Assembly (NCBI RefSeq): GCF_937927635.1
Contig: NZ_CALBRW010000016.1
Coordinates: forward strand, 310,001 to 374,000
Source: an uncultured Microbacterium sp.
GTDB lineage: Bacteria > Actinomycetota > Actinomycetes > Actinomycetales > Microbacteriaceae
Direction of reading: 5' to 3'
Length of the DNA: 64,000 nt
Part shown: positions 52,408-63,559 of the stretch, one piece after another
Numbering within the stretch: the first letter of the stretch is position 1
How the letters are laid out: the number at the start of each line of letters is the position of its first letter
Notes under the pieces: generated by a model
Seen by the model: only the letters and a program-made list of their open reading frames with translations
Databases searched by the model: none
Told to the model about the DNA's origin: nothing
Program-made: the position numbers and the translations under genes

Positions 52408-53708
52408 GGCACCATCACCTCCAGGCTGGTCGGACCGCCGGCGGGGCTGTCCAGGCGGAACGTGCCGCCGGCGGCGAGGATGCGGTTGGTGATGCCGTCC
52501 AGGCCGCCGCCGGGCTGCACCTGCGCACCGCCCATGCCGTTGTCCTCGACGCGCGCCCACAGGCCGCCGTCTCGCGGGCGCACCACGATGCGGCACTCGC
52601 TGGCCCGGGAGTGCTTGGCCGCGTTGGTCAGCGACTCCGCGATGGCGAAGTACACGGCGGCCTCGGCATCCCGGCATCCGCTGCCCGCGCCCGTCACGCC
52701 GGGCTCGATGCGCACGTCCAATTGCACGGGGATGTGCGACCGGCCCGCCAGCGCCGAGAGCGCGGCGTCCAGACCGCGGTCGTCCAGCACGGAGGTGTGG
52801 ATGCCGCGCGCCAGCTGCCGCAGTTCGGTGATGGCCGCCTTGGTGGAGGTGTGCGCCTCGTCGATCAGGGCCTTCGCCGCCACCGGGTCGGTGTCGATCT
52901 TCTGCTGCGCGAGCCCCAGTGTCATGCCCACCGAGACCAGTCGCGGCTGGACGCCGTCGTGCAGGTCGCGTTCGATGCGGGTGCGCTCGAGGTCGGCGGC
53001 GCGGACGGCGCCCTCACGCTGCGCGGAGGTGGTGCGCACCTGCTCGCTCAGCTGAGCGGCGCGGTCGGGGATGACCAGGCTGCGGCTGAGCGTGCGGTGC
53101 AGCAGCGCCAGTCCCACGATGCCGGCCAGCGAGGCGAGCACGCCCAGGATGCCGACGAGCGGAGCCCACTCGGTGGCGATGCTGAAGCCCCAGGGGCCGT
53201 CCACACCGTCGGTGCTGCCGGTCAGCGGTGCGAAGGCGGTGAAGCCCGACCACACCGCACCCCAGGCCAGGCGCAGCACGATCGTGCCGGCGATCGAGGC
53301 CAGGACCAGATTCAGGATGACCTTCCACATGCGTCCGTCGATGCTCTGCCGTGCGACGTTGCGCACCCAGCCCCAGAATCCGGGGCGCGTGCGCGGCCGC
53401 CACTGCAGATCCGGGAGGTCCTGCGCGTACAGGTCGCCGACCCGGCGCACCTCGAACCACGCCACGCCGTAGAGGGCGTAGACGAGCCCGAGCAGCACGA
53501 ACACGCCGGCGCCGAAGACGAACAGCATGCCCAGCCCCACGCCGAGGGTCGCCGAGAGGATGCCCAGCACGGCGGATCCGATCACGCCGAGGGCTGCGAG
53601 TTCAAGGATGGTCAGGAGGATGCGCAGCGGCGGCCGCTCGGCATCCGCCGACCGTCCTGCGGCGGGGGCCGCTGTCGGCGGCACCAGGGGAGTCGGATTC
53701 GTGGTCAT
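52395..53708 (-). CDS. Sensor histidine kinase (HisKA_3 type)
   Basis: 437 aa. N-terminal membrane region of about four helices in two pairs with a sensor-like domain (RQSIDGRMWKVI segment), then the dimerisation helix with phospho-His in ERTRIERDLHDGVQPRL and a HATPase domain with SLTNAAKHS and DNGMGG. It is the cognate kinase of the NarL-type regulator; the ligand is unknown, but the LiaS/VraS-like layout suggests envelope stress. Confidence 0.93.
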   Translation of the reverse strand: MTTNPTPLVPPTAAPAAGRSADAERPPLRILLTILELAALGVIGSAVLGILSATLGVGLGMLFVFGAGVFVLLGLVYALYGVAWFEVRRVGDLYAQDLPDLQWRPRTRPGFWGWVRNVARQSIDGRMWKVILNLVLASIAGTIVLRLAWGAVWSGFTAFAPLTGSTDGVDGPWGFSIATEWAPLVGILGVLASLAGIVGLALLHRTLSRSLVIPDRAAQLSEQVRTTSAQREGAVRAADLERTRIERDLHDGVQPRLVSVGMTLGLAQQKIDTDPVAAKALIDEAHTSTKAAITELRQLARGIHTSVLDDRGLDAALSALAGRSHIPVQLDVRIEPGVTGAGSGCRDAEAAVYFAIAESLTNAAKHSRASECRIVVRPRDGGLWARVEDNGMGGAQVQPGGGLDGITNRILAAGGTFRLDSPAGGPTSLEVMVPCAS

Positions 53709-53791
53709 GGCTAATACGCTACGGTGGCGCGGTTCTGCGCAACACGGGGCCAGCCCTCCAGCTGGATTCGGGTTTTCCCTAAACTGTCACC

Positions 53792-54505
53792 ATGACGGAT
53801 GCCCATGACGACGAGCCGCACGGGGCCGGCCTGAGCCAGCGACTGAACTGGCTGCGGGCGGGCGTGCTCGGCGCGAACGACGGCATCGTCTCGGTGGCGT
53901 CCCTGGTAGTCGGCGTGGCCGGCGCCACCACCGACAACGCGGCGCTGCTGGTCGCGGGGCTGGCGGGTCTGGTCGGCGGCGCGATCTCGATGGCTCTGGG
54001 CGAGTACGTGTCGGTGAGCAGCCAGCGCGACACCGAGCAGGCGCTGATCCACAAGGAGCGCGAAGAACTGCGCACCATGCCGGACGAGGAGCTCGAGGAA
54101 CTCGTCGACCTGTACCGCGCGCGCGGACTCAGCGAGCGGACCGCCCGCCAGGTGGCCGTCGAGCTCACCGAGCACGACGCCCTGGCCGCCCACCTGGAGG
54201 TGGAGCTGGGGATCGATCAGAACGACCTGGTCAATCCCTGGCACGCCGCGATCTCGTCGGCCATCTCGTTCACCATCGGCGCGCTGCTGCCCCTGCTGGC
54301 CATCCTGCTGCCACCGCCCTCGCTGCGCGTGCCCATCACGTTCCTGGCCGTACTGGTCGCACTCTGGCTGACGGGCTTCATCTCCGCGAAGATCGGCGGC
54401 GCGAACCCGATCCGGGCATCCCTCCGCCTCGTGCTCGGCGGAGCGCTCGCCCTGGTGGCCACCTGGCTGATCGGCACCCTGCTCGGCACCACCGGGATGG
54501 TCTGA
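53792..54505 (+). CDS. VIT1/CCC1-family metal transporter
   Basis: 237 aa. VIT family signature LNWLRAGVLGANDGIVSVASLVVGVAGA in the first helix, then ALGEYVSVSSQRDTE leading into the acidic metal-binding helices (EREELRTMPDEELEELV), and three C-terminal helices. Members move Fe2+ or Mn2+ out of the cytoplasm. Confidence 0.93.
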   Translation: MTDAHDDEPHGAGLSQRLNWLRAGVLGANDGIVSVASLVVGVAGATTDNAALLVAGLAGLVGGAISMALGEYVSVSSQRDTEQALIHKEREELRTMPDEELEELVDLYRARGLSERTARQVAVELTEHDALAAHLEVELGIDQNDLVNPWHAAISSAISFTIGALLPLLAILLPPPSLRVPITFLAVLVALWLTGFISAKIGGANPIRASLRLVLGGALALVATWLIGTLLGTTGMV

Positions 54506-54534
54506 ACTCTTCTCCACTTCACGCTCGTCGCGCC

Positions 54535-54559
54535 GACGCTTCGACAGGCTCAGCGACCC
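54535..54559. repeat. Dispersed repeat (CTGAGC-TGTCGAAG family), intergenic copy
   Basis: GACGCTTCGACAGGCTCAGC followed by GACCC; differs at one base from the copy inside gyrB (59939-59963). Confidence 0.7.
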
Positions 54560-54582
54560 AGCTGAGGAAACCCGCACGAGGA

Positions 54583-54672
54583 GGGTGCGGAGGTGTTCTC
54601 GGAGTGAGCATCGGGGAGGAGCGAAGCGGAGGGGTCCCCCGTTCTGCGAACGAAGAGAACATCTCCGCGCCC
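54583..54672. repeat. Structured repeat family, copy 2
   Basis: Outer arms 54583-54600 and 54655-54672 pair over 18 positions, the two non-Watson-Crick positions being G-U compatible. The interior has the same conserved blocks as copy 1 (GAGCATCGGGGAGG, then CCCGTTCTGCGAACGAAG) and the inner hairpin of GGAGCGAAGCGG. Confidence 0.85.
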
Positions 54673-54688
54673 GGACAGCACAGACGAA

Positions 54689-54718
54689 TATGCCCCTCCC
54701 GAATCCGAAAGGGGCATA
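54689..54718. terminator. Terminator of the DUF3566 gene / gyrA operon
   Basis: TATGCCCCT pairs with AGGGGCATA around a 12-nt loop, 13 bp after the minus-strand DUF3566 stop. Confidence 0.75.
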
Positions 54719-54731
54719 CTCCTCAGAGGAA

Positions 54732-55136
54732 TCAGTTCGACATGAACCCGACGAGCAGCCCCCCGGTCACCTTCACCGCCATGTTGTAGATTCCGGCGAC
54801 CACGGCGCCCAGCACGGTGAACACGATGAGGTTCAGGATTGAGACCACGGCGCCGAACGCCATCACCTGGGGCAGCCCGATGAGGCTCTTCAGGTCGATG
54901 GATCCGTCGGTGACCGAGTCCAGGATCGAGCTGGTCTGCGCCAGCACGCCGGTGGCGTCGAGCACCAGGAACACCAGGAAGAACGACACCATCGTGACGA
55001 TCGCCAGCGCCACCGCCCCCAGGAAGGAGAGCTTGACCGCGGACCAGAAGTCGACGTAGACCAGACGCAGGCGCACCTGCTTGCCACCGCTGCGGCGGGT
55101 GGACTTCTTCGCCAGCTTGTCTGCGACTGTGCTCAT
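54732..55136 (-). CDS. DUF3566 membrane protein linked to gyrA
   Basis: 134 aa. A basic cytoplasmic N-terminus (KKSTRRSGGKQVRLRLVYVDFWSAVK) and two transmembrane helices, the DUF3566 pattern. It is encoded 19 bp after gyrA, as in most actinobacteria (the CwsA-like/DLP position). Function unproven; the location suggests a division or envelope role. Confidence 0.88.
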   Translation of the reverse strand: MSTVADKLAKKSTRRSGGKQVRLRLVYVDFWSAVKLSFLGAVALAIVTMVSFFLVFLVLDATGVLAQTSSILDSVTDGSIDLKSLIGLPQVMAFGAVVSILNLIVFTVLGAVVAGIYNMAVKVTGGLLVGFMSN

Positions 55137-55155
55137 TGCTCAGCTCTCTTCGGGG

Positions 55156-57702
<2,547 letters not shown>

Positions 57703-57739
57703 GTTCGCTTCTTCTCAGCTTTCGGATGCTGGTACTGCC

Positions 57740-57829
57740 GGACTCCGGAGCCTTCTCTTCGCTCGCAGAGCGGGGGCCCCGGCGCTGGCGCGCCACCCCG
57801 ATGCTCGCTCCGAGAAGGTTCCTCCGTCC
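57740..57829. repeat. Structured repeat family, copy 4 (between gyrB and gyrA)
   Basis: Outer arms 57740-57757 and 57812-57829 pair in 14 of 18 positions. Reverse complement shows the family core GGAGCGAGCATCGGGG, then the inner GC hairpin, then CCCCGCTCTGCGAGCGAAG. It is the most diverged copy and lies in the gyrB-gyrA gap. Confidence 0.75.
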
Positions 57830-57865
57830 TACGTGCTTGTGCTGTTGTACGTGCTTGTGCTGTTG
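57830..57865. repeat. 18-bp tandem duplication between gyrB and gyrA
   Basis: TACGTGCTTGTGCTGTTG is repeated exactly twice head to tail. No gene covers it. Confidence 0.8.
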
Positions 57866-57899
57866 TTGCCCGACCCGATGGTGTGGGTGGGGAGGGGGG

Positions 57900-60005
57900 T
57901 CAGATGTCGAGGAAGCGGACGTCCTTGGCGTTGCGCTGGATGAAGGTGCGCCGCGACTCGACGTCCTCGCCCATCAGCACGCTGAAGATCTCATCCGCCG
58001 CGGCGGCGTCGTCGATGGTGACCTGCTTGAGGGTGCGGGTGGAGTGATCCATCGTGGTCTCCCACAGCTCCTTCGGGTTCATCTCACCGAGACCCTTGTA
58101 GCGCTGGATGCCGGCATCCTTCGGCAGGCGCTTGCCGTTCTCGCTGCCGTACTTCAGCAGCGCATCGCGCTCCTCGTCGCTGAACACGTACTCGTGCGGC
58201 GAGTTGGTCCACTTCAGACGGTACAGCGGCGGCATGGCGAGGTACACGAAACCGGCCTCGATGAGCCCGCGCATGTAGCGGAACAGCAGAGTCAGCAGCA
58301 GCGTCGCGATGTGCTGGCCGTCGACATCGGCATCCGCCATCAGCACGATCTTGTGGTACCGAGCCTTGTCGATGTCGAAGTCCTCGCCGATGCCCGTGCC
58401 GAAGGCCTGGATCATCGCCTGGACCTCCTTGTTGGCCAGGGCCTTGTCGAGGCGCGCGCGCTCGACGTTGAGGATCTTGCCGCGCAGCGCCAGGATCGCC
58501 TGCGTGTGCGGGTCGCGACCCTGCACGGCCGAGCCGCCTGCCGAGTCCCCCTCGACGAGGAAGATCTCGCTGATCGACGGGTCCTTGCTGGTGCAGTCCT
58601 TCAGCTTGTCGGGCATGGCGGCCGACTCGAAGACGCTCTTGCGGCGGGCGGTCTCGCGCGCCTTGCGGGCGGCGATGCGGGCGTTGGCCGCGTCGATCGA
58701 CTTGCGGATGATGTTCTTGGCCTGCGTGGGGTTGCGGTCCAGCCAGTCGCCGAGCTGATCGTTCACGATCTTCTGCACGAAGGTCTTGGCCTCGGTGTTG
58801 CCGAGCTTGGTCTTGGTCTGCCCCTCGAACTGCGGCTCGCTGAGCTTGACCGAGATGACCGCGGTCAGGCCCTCGCGCACATCGTCGCCGGAGAGGTTGT
58901 CGTCCTTCTCCTTGAGGATGTTGTTGGCCCGGGCGTAGCGGTTGATGAGACCCGTCAGCGCTGCGCGGAAGCCCTCCTCGTGCGTGCCGCCCTCGTGCGT
59001 GTTGATCGTGTTCGCATAGGTGAACACGTTCTCCGTGTACGAGGTGGTCCACTGCATCGCCACCTCGAGCGAGATGTGGCGCTCGGTGTCCTCCGACTCG
59101 AAGTCGATGATCTCCTCGTTGACCACCTCGGCCTTGCGGGCCTTGTTGAGGTACTCGACGTAGTCGACCAGACCGCGCTCGTACAGGAAGACGTTCGACG
59201 GCTGCTTGCTGACCGTGGTGCCGTCCTCGGTGTCCACCTCGTAGGCGGAGGACGGGCGCTCGTCGTGCAGCGCGATGCGCAGCCCCTTGTTCAGGAACGC
59301 CATCTGCTGGAAGCGGGTGCGCAGCGTCTCGTAGTCGAACTCGACGCCCTCGGTGAAGATCTCGGGGTCCGGCCAGAACGTGATGACGGTTCCGGTGCCC
59401 TCGGTGGCCTCGCCCTTGATGAGCTTCTGCTGCGGCACGCCGCCGTTCGCGAAGCTGTGGCGCCAGACGTGGCCCTTGCGCTTGATCTCCACGTCGAAGC
59501 GGGTGGACAGCGCATTCACCACCGACGAGCCGACGCCGTGCAGACCGCCTGAGACCGCGTATCCGCCGCCGCCGAACTTTCCGCCGGCGTGCAGGATGGT
59601 CAGCACCACCTCGACCGTGGACTTGGTGGGGTCGGACTTGTGCGGATCGACCGGGATGCCGCGGCCGTTGTCGTCGACGCGGATGCCGCCATCGGCGAGG
59701 ATCGTGACCTCGATGTTGTCGGCGTAGCCGGCCAGCGCCTCGTCGACGGAGTTGTCGACGATCTCATACACCAGGTGGTGCAGGCCGCGCGGGCCCGTCG
59801 AGCCGATGTACATACCGGGGCGCTTGCGGACGGCCTCGAGTCCCTCCAGGATCTGGATCGCATCGGCGCCGTAGTCGTTGGTGACTTTCGCGGATTCGTG
59901 GCTCGGCGCATCCTCGGAGACGGAGTCCCCTCCGCCCTGGGTCGCTGAGCTTGTCGAAGCGTCGTTGTCGTCGGCAGGGATTTCAGGCGTCAAAATGTTC
60001 TCCAC
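57900..60005 (-). CDS. gyrB: DNA gyrase subunit B
   Basis: 701 aa. GHKL ATPase with EIVDNSVDEALAGYAD, DNGRGIPVD and LHGVGSSVVNALS; TOPRIM with EGDSAGGSA and DADVDGQHI. The first ~40 residues are a non-conserved extension; codons for ASTSSAT (residues 16-22) come from a dispersed DNA repeat (59939-59963). A later start near the YGADAIQIL segment is conceivable but no better start codon is visible. Confidence 0.97.
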   Translation of the reverse strand: MENILTPEIPADDNDASTSSATQGGGDSVSEDAPSHESAKVTNDYGADAIQILEGLEAVRKRPGMYIGSTGPRGLHHLVYEIVDNSVDEALAGYADNIEVTILADGGIRVDDNGRGIPVDPHKSDPTKSTVEVVLTILHAGGKFGGGGYAVSGGLHGVGSSVVNALSTRFDVEIKRKGHVWRHSFANGGVPQQKLIKGEATEGTGTVITFWPDPEIFTEGVEFDYETLRTRFQQMAFLNKGLRIALHDERPSSAYEVDTEDGTTVSKQPSNVFLYERGLVDYVEYLNKARKAEVVNEEIIDFESEDTERHISLEVAMQWTTSYTENVFTYANTINTHEGGTHEEGFRAALTGLINRYARANNILKEKDDNLSGDDVREGLTAVISVKLSEPQFEGQTKTKLGNTEAKTFVQKIVNDQLGDWLDRNPTQAKNIIRKSIDAANARIAARKARETARRKSVFESAAMPDKLKDCTSKDPSISEIFLVEGDSAGGSAVQGRDPHTQAILALRGKILNVERARLDKALANKEVQAMIQAFGTGIGEDFDIDKARYHKIVLMADADVDGQHIATLLLTLLFRYMRGLIEAGFVYLAMPPLYRLKWTNSPHEYVFSDEERDALLKYGSENGKRLPKDAGIQRYKGLGEMNPKELWETTMDHSTRTLKQVTIDDAAAADEIFSVLMGEDVESRRTFIQRNAKDVRFLDI
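59939..59963. repeat. Dispersed repeat (CTGAGC-TGTCGAAG family), copy inside gyrB
   Basis: GGGTCGCTGAGCTTGTCGAA followed by GCGTC, lying in frame in the gyrB N-terminal extension and encoding ASTSSAT on the minus strand. Confidence 0.8.
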
Positions 60006-60049
60006 ATCGAAGGTACCCGTCCATTCTAACGGGTTTCGAGGGGAGACCT

Positions 60050-60084
60050 AGCGCTCAAACGCCGTGTGAGGCGTTCTGAGCGCT
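60050..60084. terminator. Hairpin between gyrB and the DUF721 gene
   Basis: AGCGCTCAAACGCC pairs with GGCGTTCTGAGCGCT (one bulge) around a 6-nt loop. It lies 21 bp after the DUF721 stop and 45 bp before gyrB, so it may separate the two transcripts. Confidence 0.5.
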
Positions 60085-60105
60085 TGAGGGTGCGCTCACG
60101 ATGAC

Positions 60106-60594
60106 CTACCCGTAGGTGTCACGTGGACCGCGTCCGGGCACGACGCGGGGTCCCCACTTCCAGGACGGCACATCGGGTCCGATGAAGCGAAGATTCTCGA
60201 CTCCGGCATCCGGATAGCGGTTGCCGATCTCGGTCATGATGACGGCGCGCATGAACTGCAGATTCTTGGCCCAGGCCGTCGAATCGCACTTCACCGTCAG
60301 CACACCGTGCTGCAGCGAGACGGGTTCAGAGTGCTTGGCGGTGTCCTCGCCGGCCAGCTCCGCCCACTGCCGCACCAGGTCCTCGGCTGCGAGCGTCTTC
60401 TCCCAGCCGGAATCCTTCGTGAGCTTCGCGAGCACATCGCCGAGCGTGCCGGGGTCGCGCCCCTTGGTGAACGGCGCGTGGTCGTCGTCGACCTGGATGC
60501 GCTTGCGCCGCTTCCAGTTCTTCGAGCTGGGCTTCAGACCGCGCAGTCGCAGGTAGGTCGCGACGGTCTCGGGAGGCTGCGGGTCAGGCATCAT
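60106..60594 (-). CDS. DUF721 (DciA-like) protein
   Basis: 162 aa from the ATG at 60594; the adjacent ATG at 60591 is equally possible. Conserved DUF721 core WAELAGEDTAKHSEPVSLQHGVLTVKCDSTAWAKNLQFM. Family members include DciA, which recruits the replicative helicase where DnaC is absent. The start overlaps the recF 3' end by 11 bp, the standard dnaA-dnaN-recF-DUF721-gyrB order. Confidence 0.92.
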   Translation of the reverse strand: MMPDPQPPETVATYLRLRGLKPSSKNWKRRKRIQVDDDHAPFTKGRDPGTLGDVLAKLTKDSGWEKTLAAEDLVRQWAELAGEDTAKHSEPVSLQHGVLTVKCDSTAWAKNLQFMRAVIMTEIGNRYPDAGVENLRFIGPDVPSWKWGPRVVPGRGPRDTYG

Positions 60595-61786
60595 TGGCCA
60601 GGCCTTCTGCCTCAGACTGGGTCCCTGAGCTTGTCGAAGGACCCCTCTCGTCGCTGATGGTCCCGGCGTGGATCCGGACGACATGCCTGTGCAGCGCCTC
60701 GGGGATGTCGCCCTCGACGGCAGCAGTGACGATGACCTGCTCGTAGCCGGCGGTGATCGCCGCCAGCCGCTGCCGGCGGTCGGCGTCGAGCTCGGCGAAG
60801 ACGTCATCGAGGATCAGCACCGGGTCGCCGGCGGGGGATTCCGCGCGCAGCAGCTCGGCGGATGCCAGTCGCAGCGCCAGCGCGACCGACCAGGACTCGC
60901 CGTGCGAGGCGTACCCCTTCACGGGCAGATCCCGCACGCGCAGGATGAGGTCGTCGCGGTGCGGGCCGACCAGGGTCAGTCCGCGCTCGAGCTCCTTGCT
61001 CCTCTTGGCCTGCAGCGACGCACGGAACTGGTCGGCGATCTCGCCGCGGGGGTCGTCGGTCTCCGGGTCGCCCTCCTCCGGATCTCCGCCGTGCACGGAG
61101 AGCGCCCACTCCAGCTGCGGGCGGTGGTCGGCGCCGGCGATGGCTGCGTAGGCGTCGGTCACCGGACCCTGCAGATCGGATGCCAGGCGGATGCGCGCAT
61201 GGATGATCTCGGAGCCCAGCGCGATGAGCTTGTCATCCCAGACATCCAGGGTCGCAAGGCCGTCACCACGGATGCCGCGCGCCCGGGCCGACTTCAACAG
61301 CGCCGTGCGCTGACGCAGCACCCGCTCGTAGTCGGCGATCACGCCGGCCATTCGAGGGGTGCGTTGAATCAGCATCTGATCCGCGAATCTCCGGCGAGAG
61401 GACGGGTCGCCGCGCACGATCTGCAGGTCCTCGGGAGCGAACAGCACGACGTGCGCATAGCGCGGCAGCTCGTTGGTCTTGGAGGGCGAGCCGTTGATGC
61501 GCGCCTTGTTCGAGCCCTGTCGATTCAGCTGCACCTCGACGAGCACCCTGCGCTCACCGTGCAGGAGACGGGCGCGGATGACGGCGAACTCCTTGCCGTC
61601 GCGCACCATCGGGGCGTCGGAGGAGACGCGGTGAGAGCCCAGAGTCGCCAGGAAGACGATGGCCTCGGCGAGGTTGGTCTTGCCCTGGCCGTTGCTGCCG
61701 ACGAGCACGTTCGGGCCTGGATGCAGAGCGAGGTCGGCGGTCGCGTAATTGCGGAAGTCGACCAGGTTCAGGTGCTCCACAATCAC
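60584..61786 (-). CDS. recF: DNA replication/repair protein RecF
   Basis: 400 aa from GTG at 61786 (GTG at 61780 possible); the longer open frame runs into a repeat element. SMC-like ATPase with Walker A GSNGQGKTN, signature SVALALRLA and Walker B DPVLILDDVFAELD. It loads RecA at gaps with RecO/RecR. The C-terminal residues GPSTSSGTQ are encoded by a dispersed DNA repeat (60619-60644), so the natural tail has been altered. Confidence 0.96.
   Translation of the reverse strand: MIVEHLNLVDFRNYATADLALHPGPNVLVGSNGQGKTNLAEAIVFLATLGSHRVSSDAPMVRDGKEFAVIRARLLHGERRVLVEVQLNRQGSNKARINGSPSKTNELPRYAHVVLFAPEDLQIVRGDPSSRRRFADQMLIQRTPRMAGVIADYERVLRQRTALLKSARARGIRGDGLATLDVWDDKLIALGSEIIHARIRLASDLQGPVTDAYAAIAGADHRPQLEWALSVHGGDPEEGDPETDDPRGEIADQFRASLQAKRSKELERGLTLVGPHRDDLILRVRDLPVKGYASHGESWSVALALRLASAELLRAESPAGDPVLILDDVFAELDADRRQRLAAITAGYEQVIVTAAVEGDIPEALHRHVVRIHAGTISDERGPSTSSGTQSEAEGLANDA
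60619..60644. repeat. Dispersed repeat (CTGAGC-TGTCGAAG family), copy at recF 3' end
   Basis: GGGTCCCTGAGCTTGTCGAA followed by GGACCC; its ends GGGTCC/GGACCC are complementary. Encodes STSSGTQ at the RecF C-terminus, close to STSSATQ in GyrB. Confidence 0.8.
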
Positions 61787-61826
61787 GAGGATCAGCCTAC
61801 CTTCGGGGTCAGACAGCCACGGGTGG

Positions 61827-61917
61827 GGCGGACTCCGCGATGCTTCCTTCGTTCGCAGAGCGGGGACCCCTCCGCTTCGCTCCTCCCCGATGCTCACTCC
61901 AGAAGCATCGCTCCGCC
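61827..61917. repeat. Structured repeat family, copy 3 (between dnaN and recF)
   Basis: Arms 61827-61846 and 61902-61917 pair with one 4-nt bulge (GGCGGA…GCGATGCTTC). The reverse complement has the core GGAGTGAGCATCGGGGAGG, inner GAGCGAAGCGG and CCCGCTCTGCGAACGAAG, nearly identical to copy 2, while the arms are unrelated in sequence. Confidence 0.85.
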
Positions 61918-61983
61918 CTCAGCTCAATGCAGCGGCCGCATGTTGCGAATGGAATGAACCGTGGTGGCAGGGGTGAGTAGGGA

Positions 61984-63126
61984 TCAGCGGAGCAGCAGGT
62001 TGGGCTGCAGCAGGTACTTGTACGAGTCGAGGCCGGCCTGGTCGACGGAGGTCTGGCTGGTCACGAGCACCGGGCTGAGCTTGTTGGCGTTGTCGCTGGA
62101 CGTGAACGTCACCCGCGTGAACTCGCTCTTCACGGCGCCGAGCGCCTCGAGCAGGTACTGCGGGTTCAGGCCGAGAGTGACCTCGTCGCCGCCGGTGAGG
62201 TGCGCATCGACCGACTCGGATGCCCGGGCCTGCTCGCTGCCGGAGGCATCCATCGTGACGCTGTCCGTGCTGAACGTGAACCGCAGCGGCGCCGAGCGGT
62301 CCAGCACCAGCGCGACGCGACGAACGGCCTCGATGAGTTCGCCGGTGTTGACCACCGCGTAGTGGTCGGTCTGCTCGGGGAACAGCCGGCGGACGGGCGG
62401 GAAGTTGCCTTTGATCAGGAGAGATGTCACCGTCTTGTTGCCGGCGGTGAAGGCGATGATCTCCCGGTCGCCTGCGCCGGAGAACGCGATCTCGATGTTG
62501 CCGGCGTGCGCGAACGTCTTGCCGACCTCGGTCAGGGTGCGGGCCGGGACCAGCGCGGTCTGCTCGGCGCCCTCGCCGTCCCACGGCACATCGCGCAGCG
62601 AGACGCGGTAGCGGTCGGTGGCGACCATGCTCAGCGTGGTGCCGGACACCTCGAGCTGCACACCGGTCAGCACGGGGGTGACGTCGTCGCGGGATGCCGC
62701 GAACGCGACCTGCGCGATGGCGGTGCCGAACTCCTCGGCCGGCACGACACCCGTGGAACCTGTGACCTCGGGGATCGAGGGGTATTCCTCCACCGGCATC
62801 GCGGCGAGGGTGAACCTCGCGGATCCGCAGGTGACGGCGATGCCGCCGTCCTCCTCGACCGCGATCTCGATCGGCGCGTTGGGCAGACGGCTGGCGATGT
62901 CGGAGAGCAGTCGGCCGTGCACGAGGATCGTGCCGGGCTCGTCGACCGTGGCTTCGATGGTGGTGCGAGCGGACGCCTCGTAGTCGAAGGCCGAGAGGGT
63001 CAGACCCTGCTCGCTGGCCTCGATGAGCACGCCGGCCAGGATCGGCTGCGGATTGCGCTGCGGCAGCAGCTTGACGACGAAGGACACAGCCTCGCTGAAC
63101 ACATCGCGGTTGACCTGGAACCTCAC
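61984..63126 (-). CDS. dnaN: DNA polymerase III beta clamp
   Basis: 380 aa from GTG at 63126 with GAGGGAG ahead; the protein then begins (V)RFQVNRDVFSEAVSFVVKLLPQR, as in relatives. Three clamp domains are complete, including the peptide-binding pocket strand near PVLVTSQTS. It tethers polymerase and also NucS. It lies next to oriC. Confidence 0.98.
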   Translation of the reverse strand: MRFQVNRDVFSEAVSFVVKLLPQRNPQPILAGVLIEASEQGLTLSAFDYEASARTTIEATVDEPGTILVHGRLLSDIASRLPNAPIEIAVEEDGGIAVTCGSARFTLAAMPVEEYPSIPEVTGSTGVVPAEEFGTAIAQVAFAASRDDVTPVLTGVQLEVSGTTLSMVATDRYRVSLRDVPWDGEGAEQTALVPARTLTEVGKTFAHAGNIEIAFSGAGDREIIAFTAGNKTVTSLLIKGNFPPVRRLFPEQTDHYAVVNTGELIEAVRRVALVLDRSAPLRFTFSTDSVTMDASGSEQARASESVDAHLTGGDEVTLGLNPQYLLEALGAVKSEFTRVTFTSSDNANKLSPVLVTSQTSVDQAGLDSYKYLLQPNLLLR

Positions 63127-63294
63127 GGGCGCTCCCTCGTTGCACTTCACCTTGCGCAGTGGGCCCACTGCAGGCGATCCCATGCTAGTCGTACGGCGGA
63201 GGCGGCTGTCCACCGTCGTCGGGGATTCCGCTGCGGTGCGTCCACACCCGTCTGGTGATCGGGGAGCCCTGAATTCAGAGAGATCTCTTAACGG

Positions 63295-63491
63295 TGTTAA
63301 CAGTTGTGGATTCTGTGGATAAGTCGGTGGATATCAGCAGGGAGTAGGTAACTACATCCGTGTGACATGTGGAAACCCTGAGGAATCCGCGGGTTCCAGG
63401 GGTATCGGCGTCTGAAAGCCGGCCGTGGGTTTTCCACAGGGACGCCTGCTGGACGGCATCCGGAAGGCGATCTTTCCACAAGTTATCCACA
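63295..63491. other. oriC: Chromosomal origin oriC (DnaA-box region)
   Basis: The 433-bp gap between dnaN and dnaA holds perfect DnaA boxes TTATCCACA at 63483-63491 and, on the other strand, at 63314-63322. Near boxes are at 63368-63376, 63430-63438 (TTTTCCACA) and 63472-63480 (CTTTCCACA), and an AT-richer TGTTAACA element is at 63295-63302. Position and boxes mark the replication origin; the dnaA promoter should lie outside the window, past the gene's 5' end. Confidence 0.9.
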
Positions 63492-63559
63492 ACCCCTGCG
63501 GACAACTGGCGCGATCCCGCACGGCGACAGGCGTGTCGGGGGCGTCGGACCGGGCGCGG

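Noticed and set aside
61787..61897. N-terminal extension of RecF
   Set aside because: The extra ~37 codons are encoded by structured repeat copy 3 and do not resemble RecF, which normally begins at the (M)IVEHLNLVDFRNY segment.
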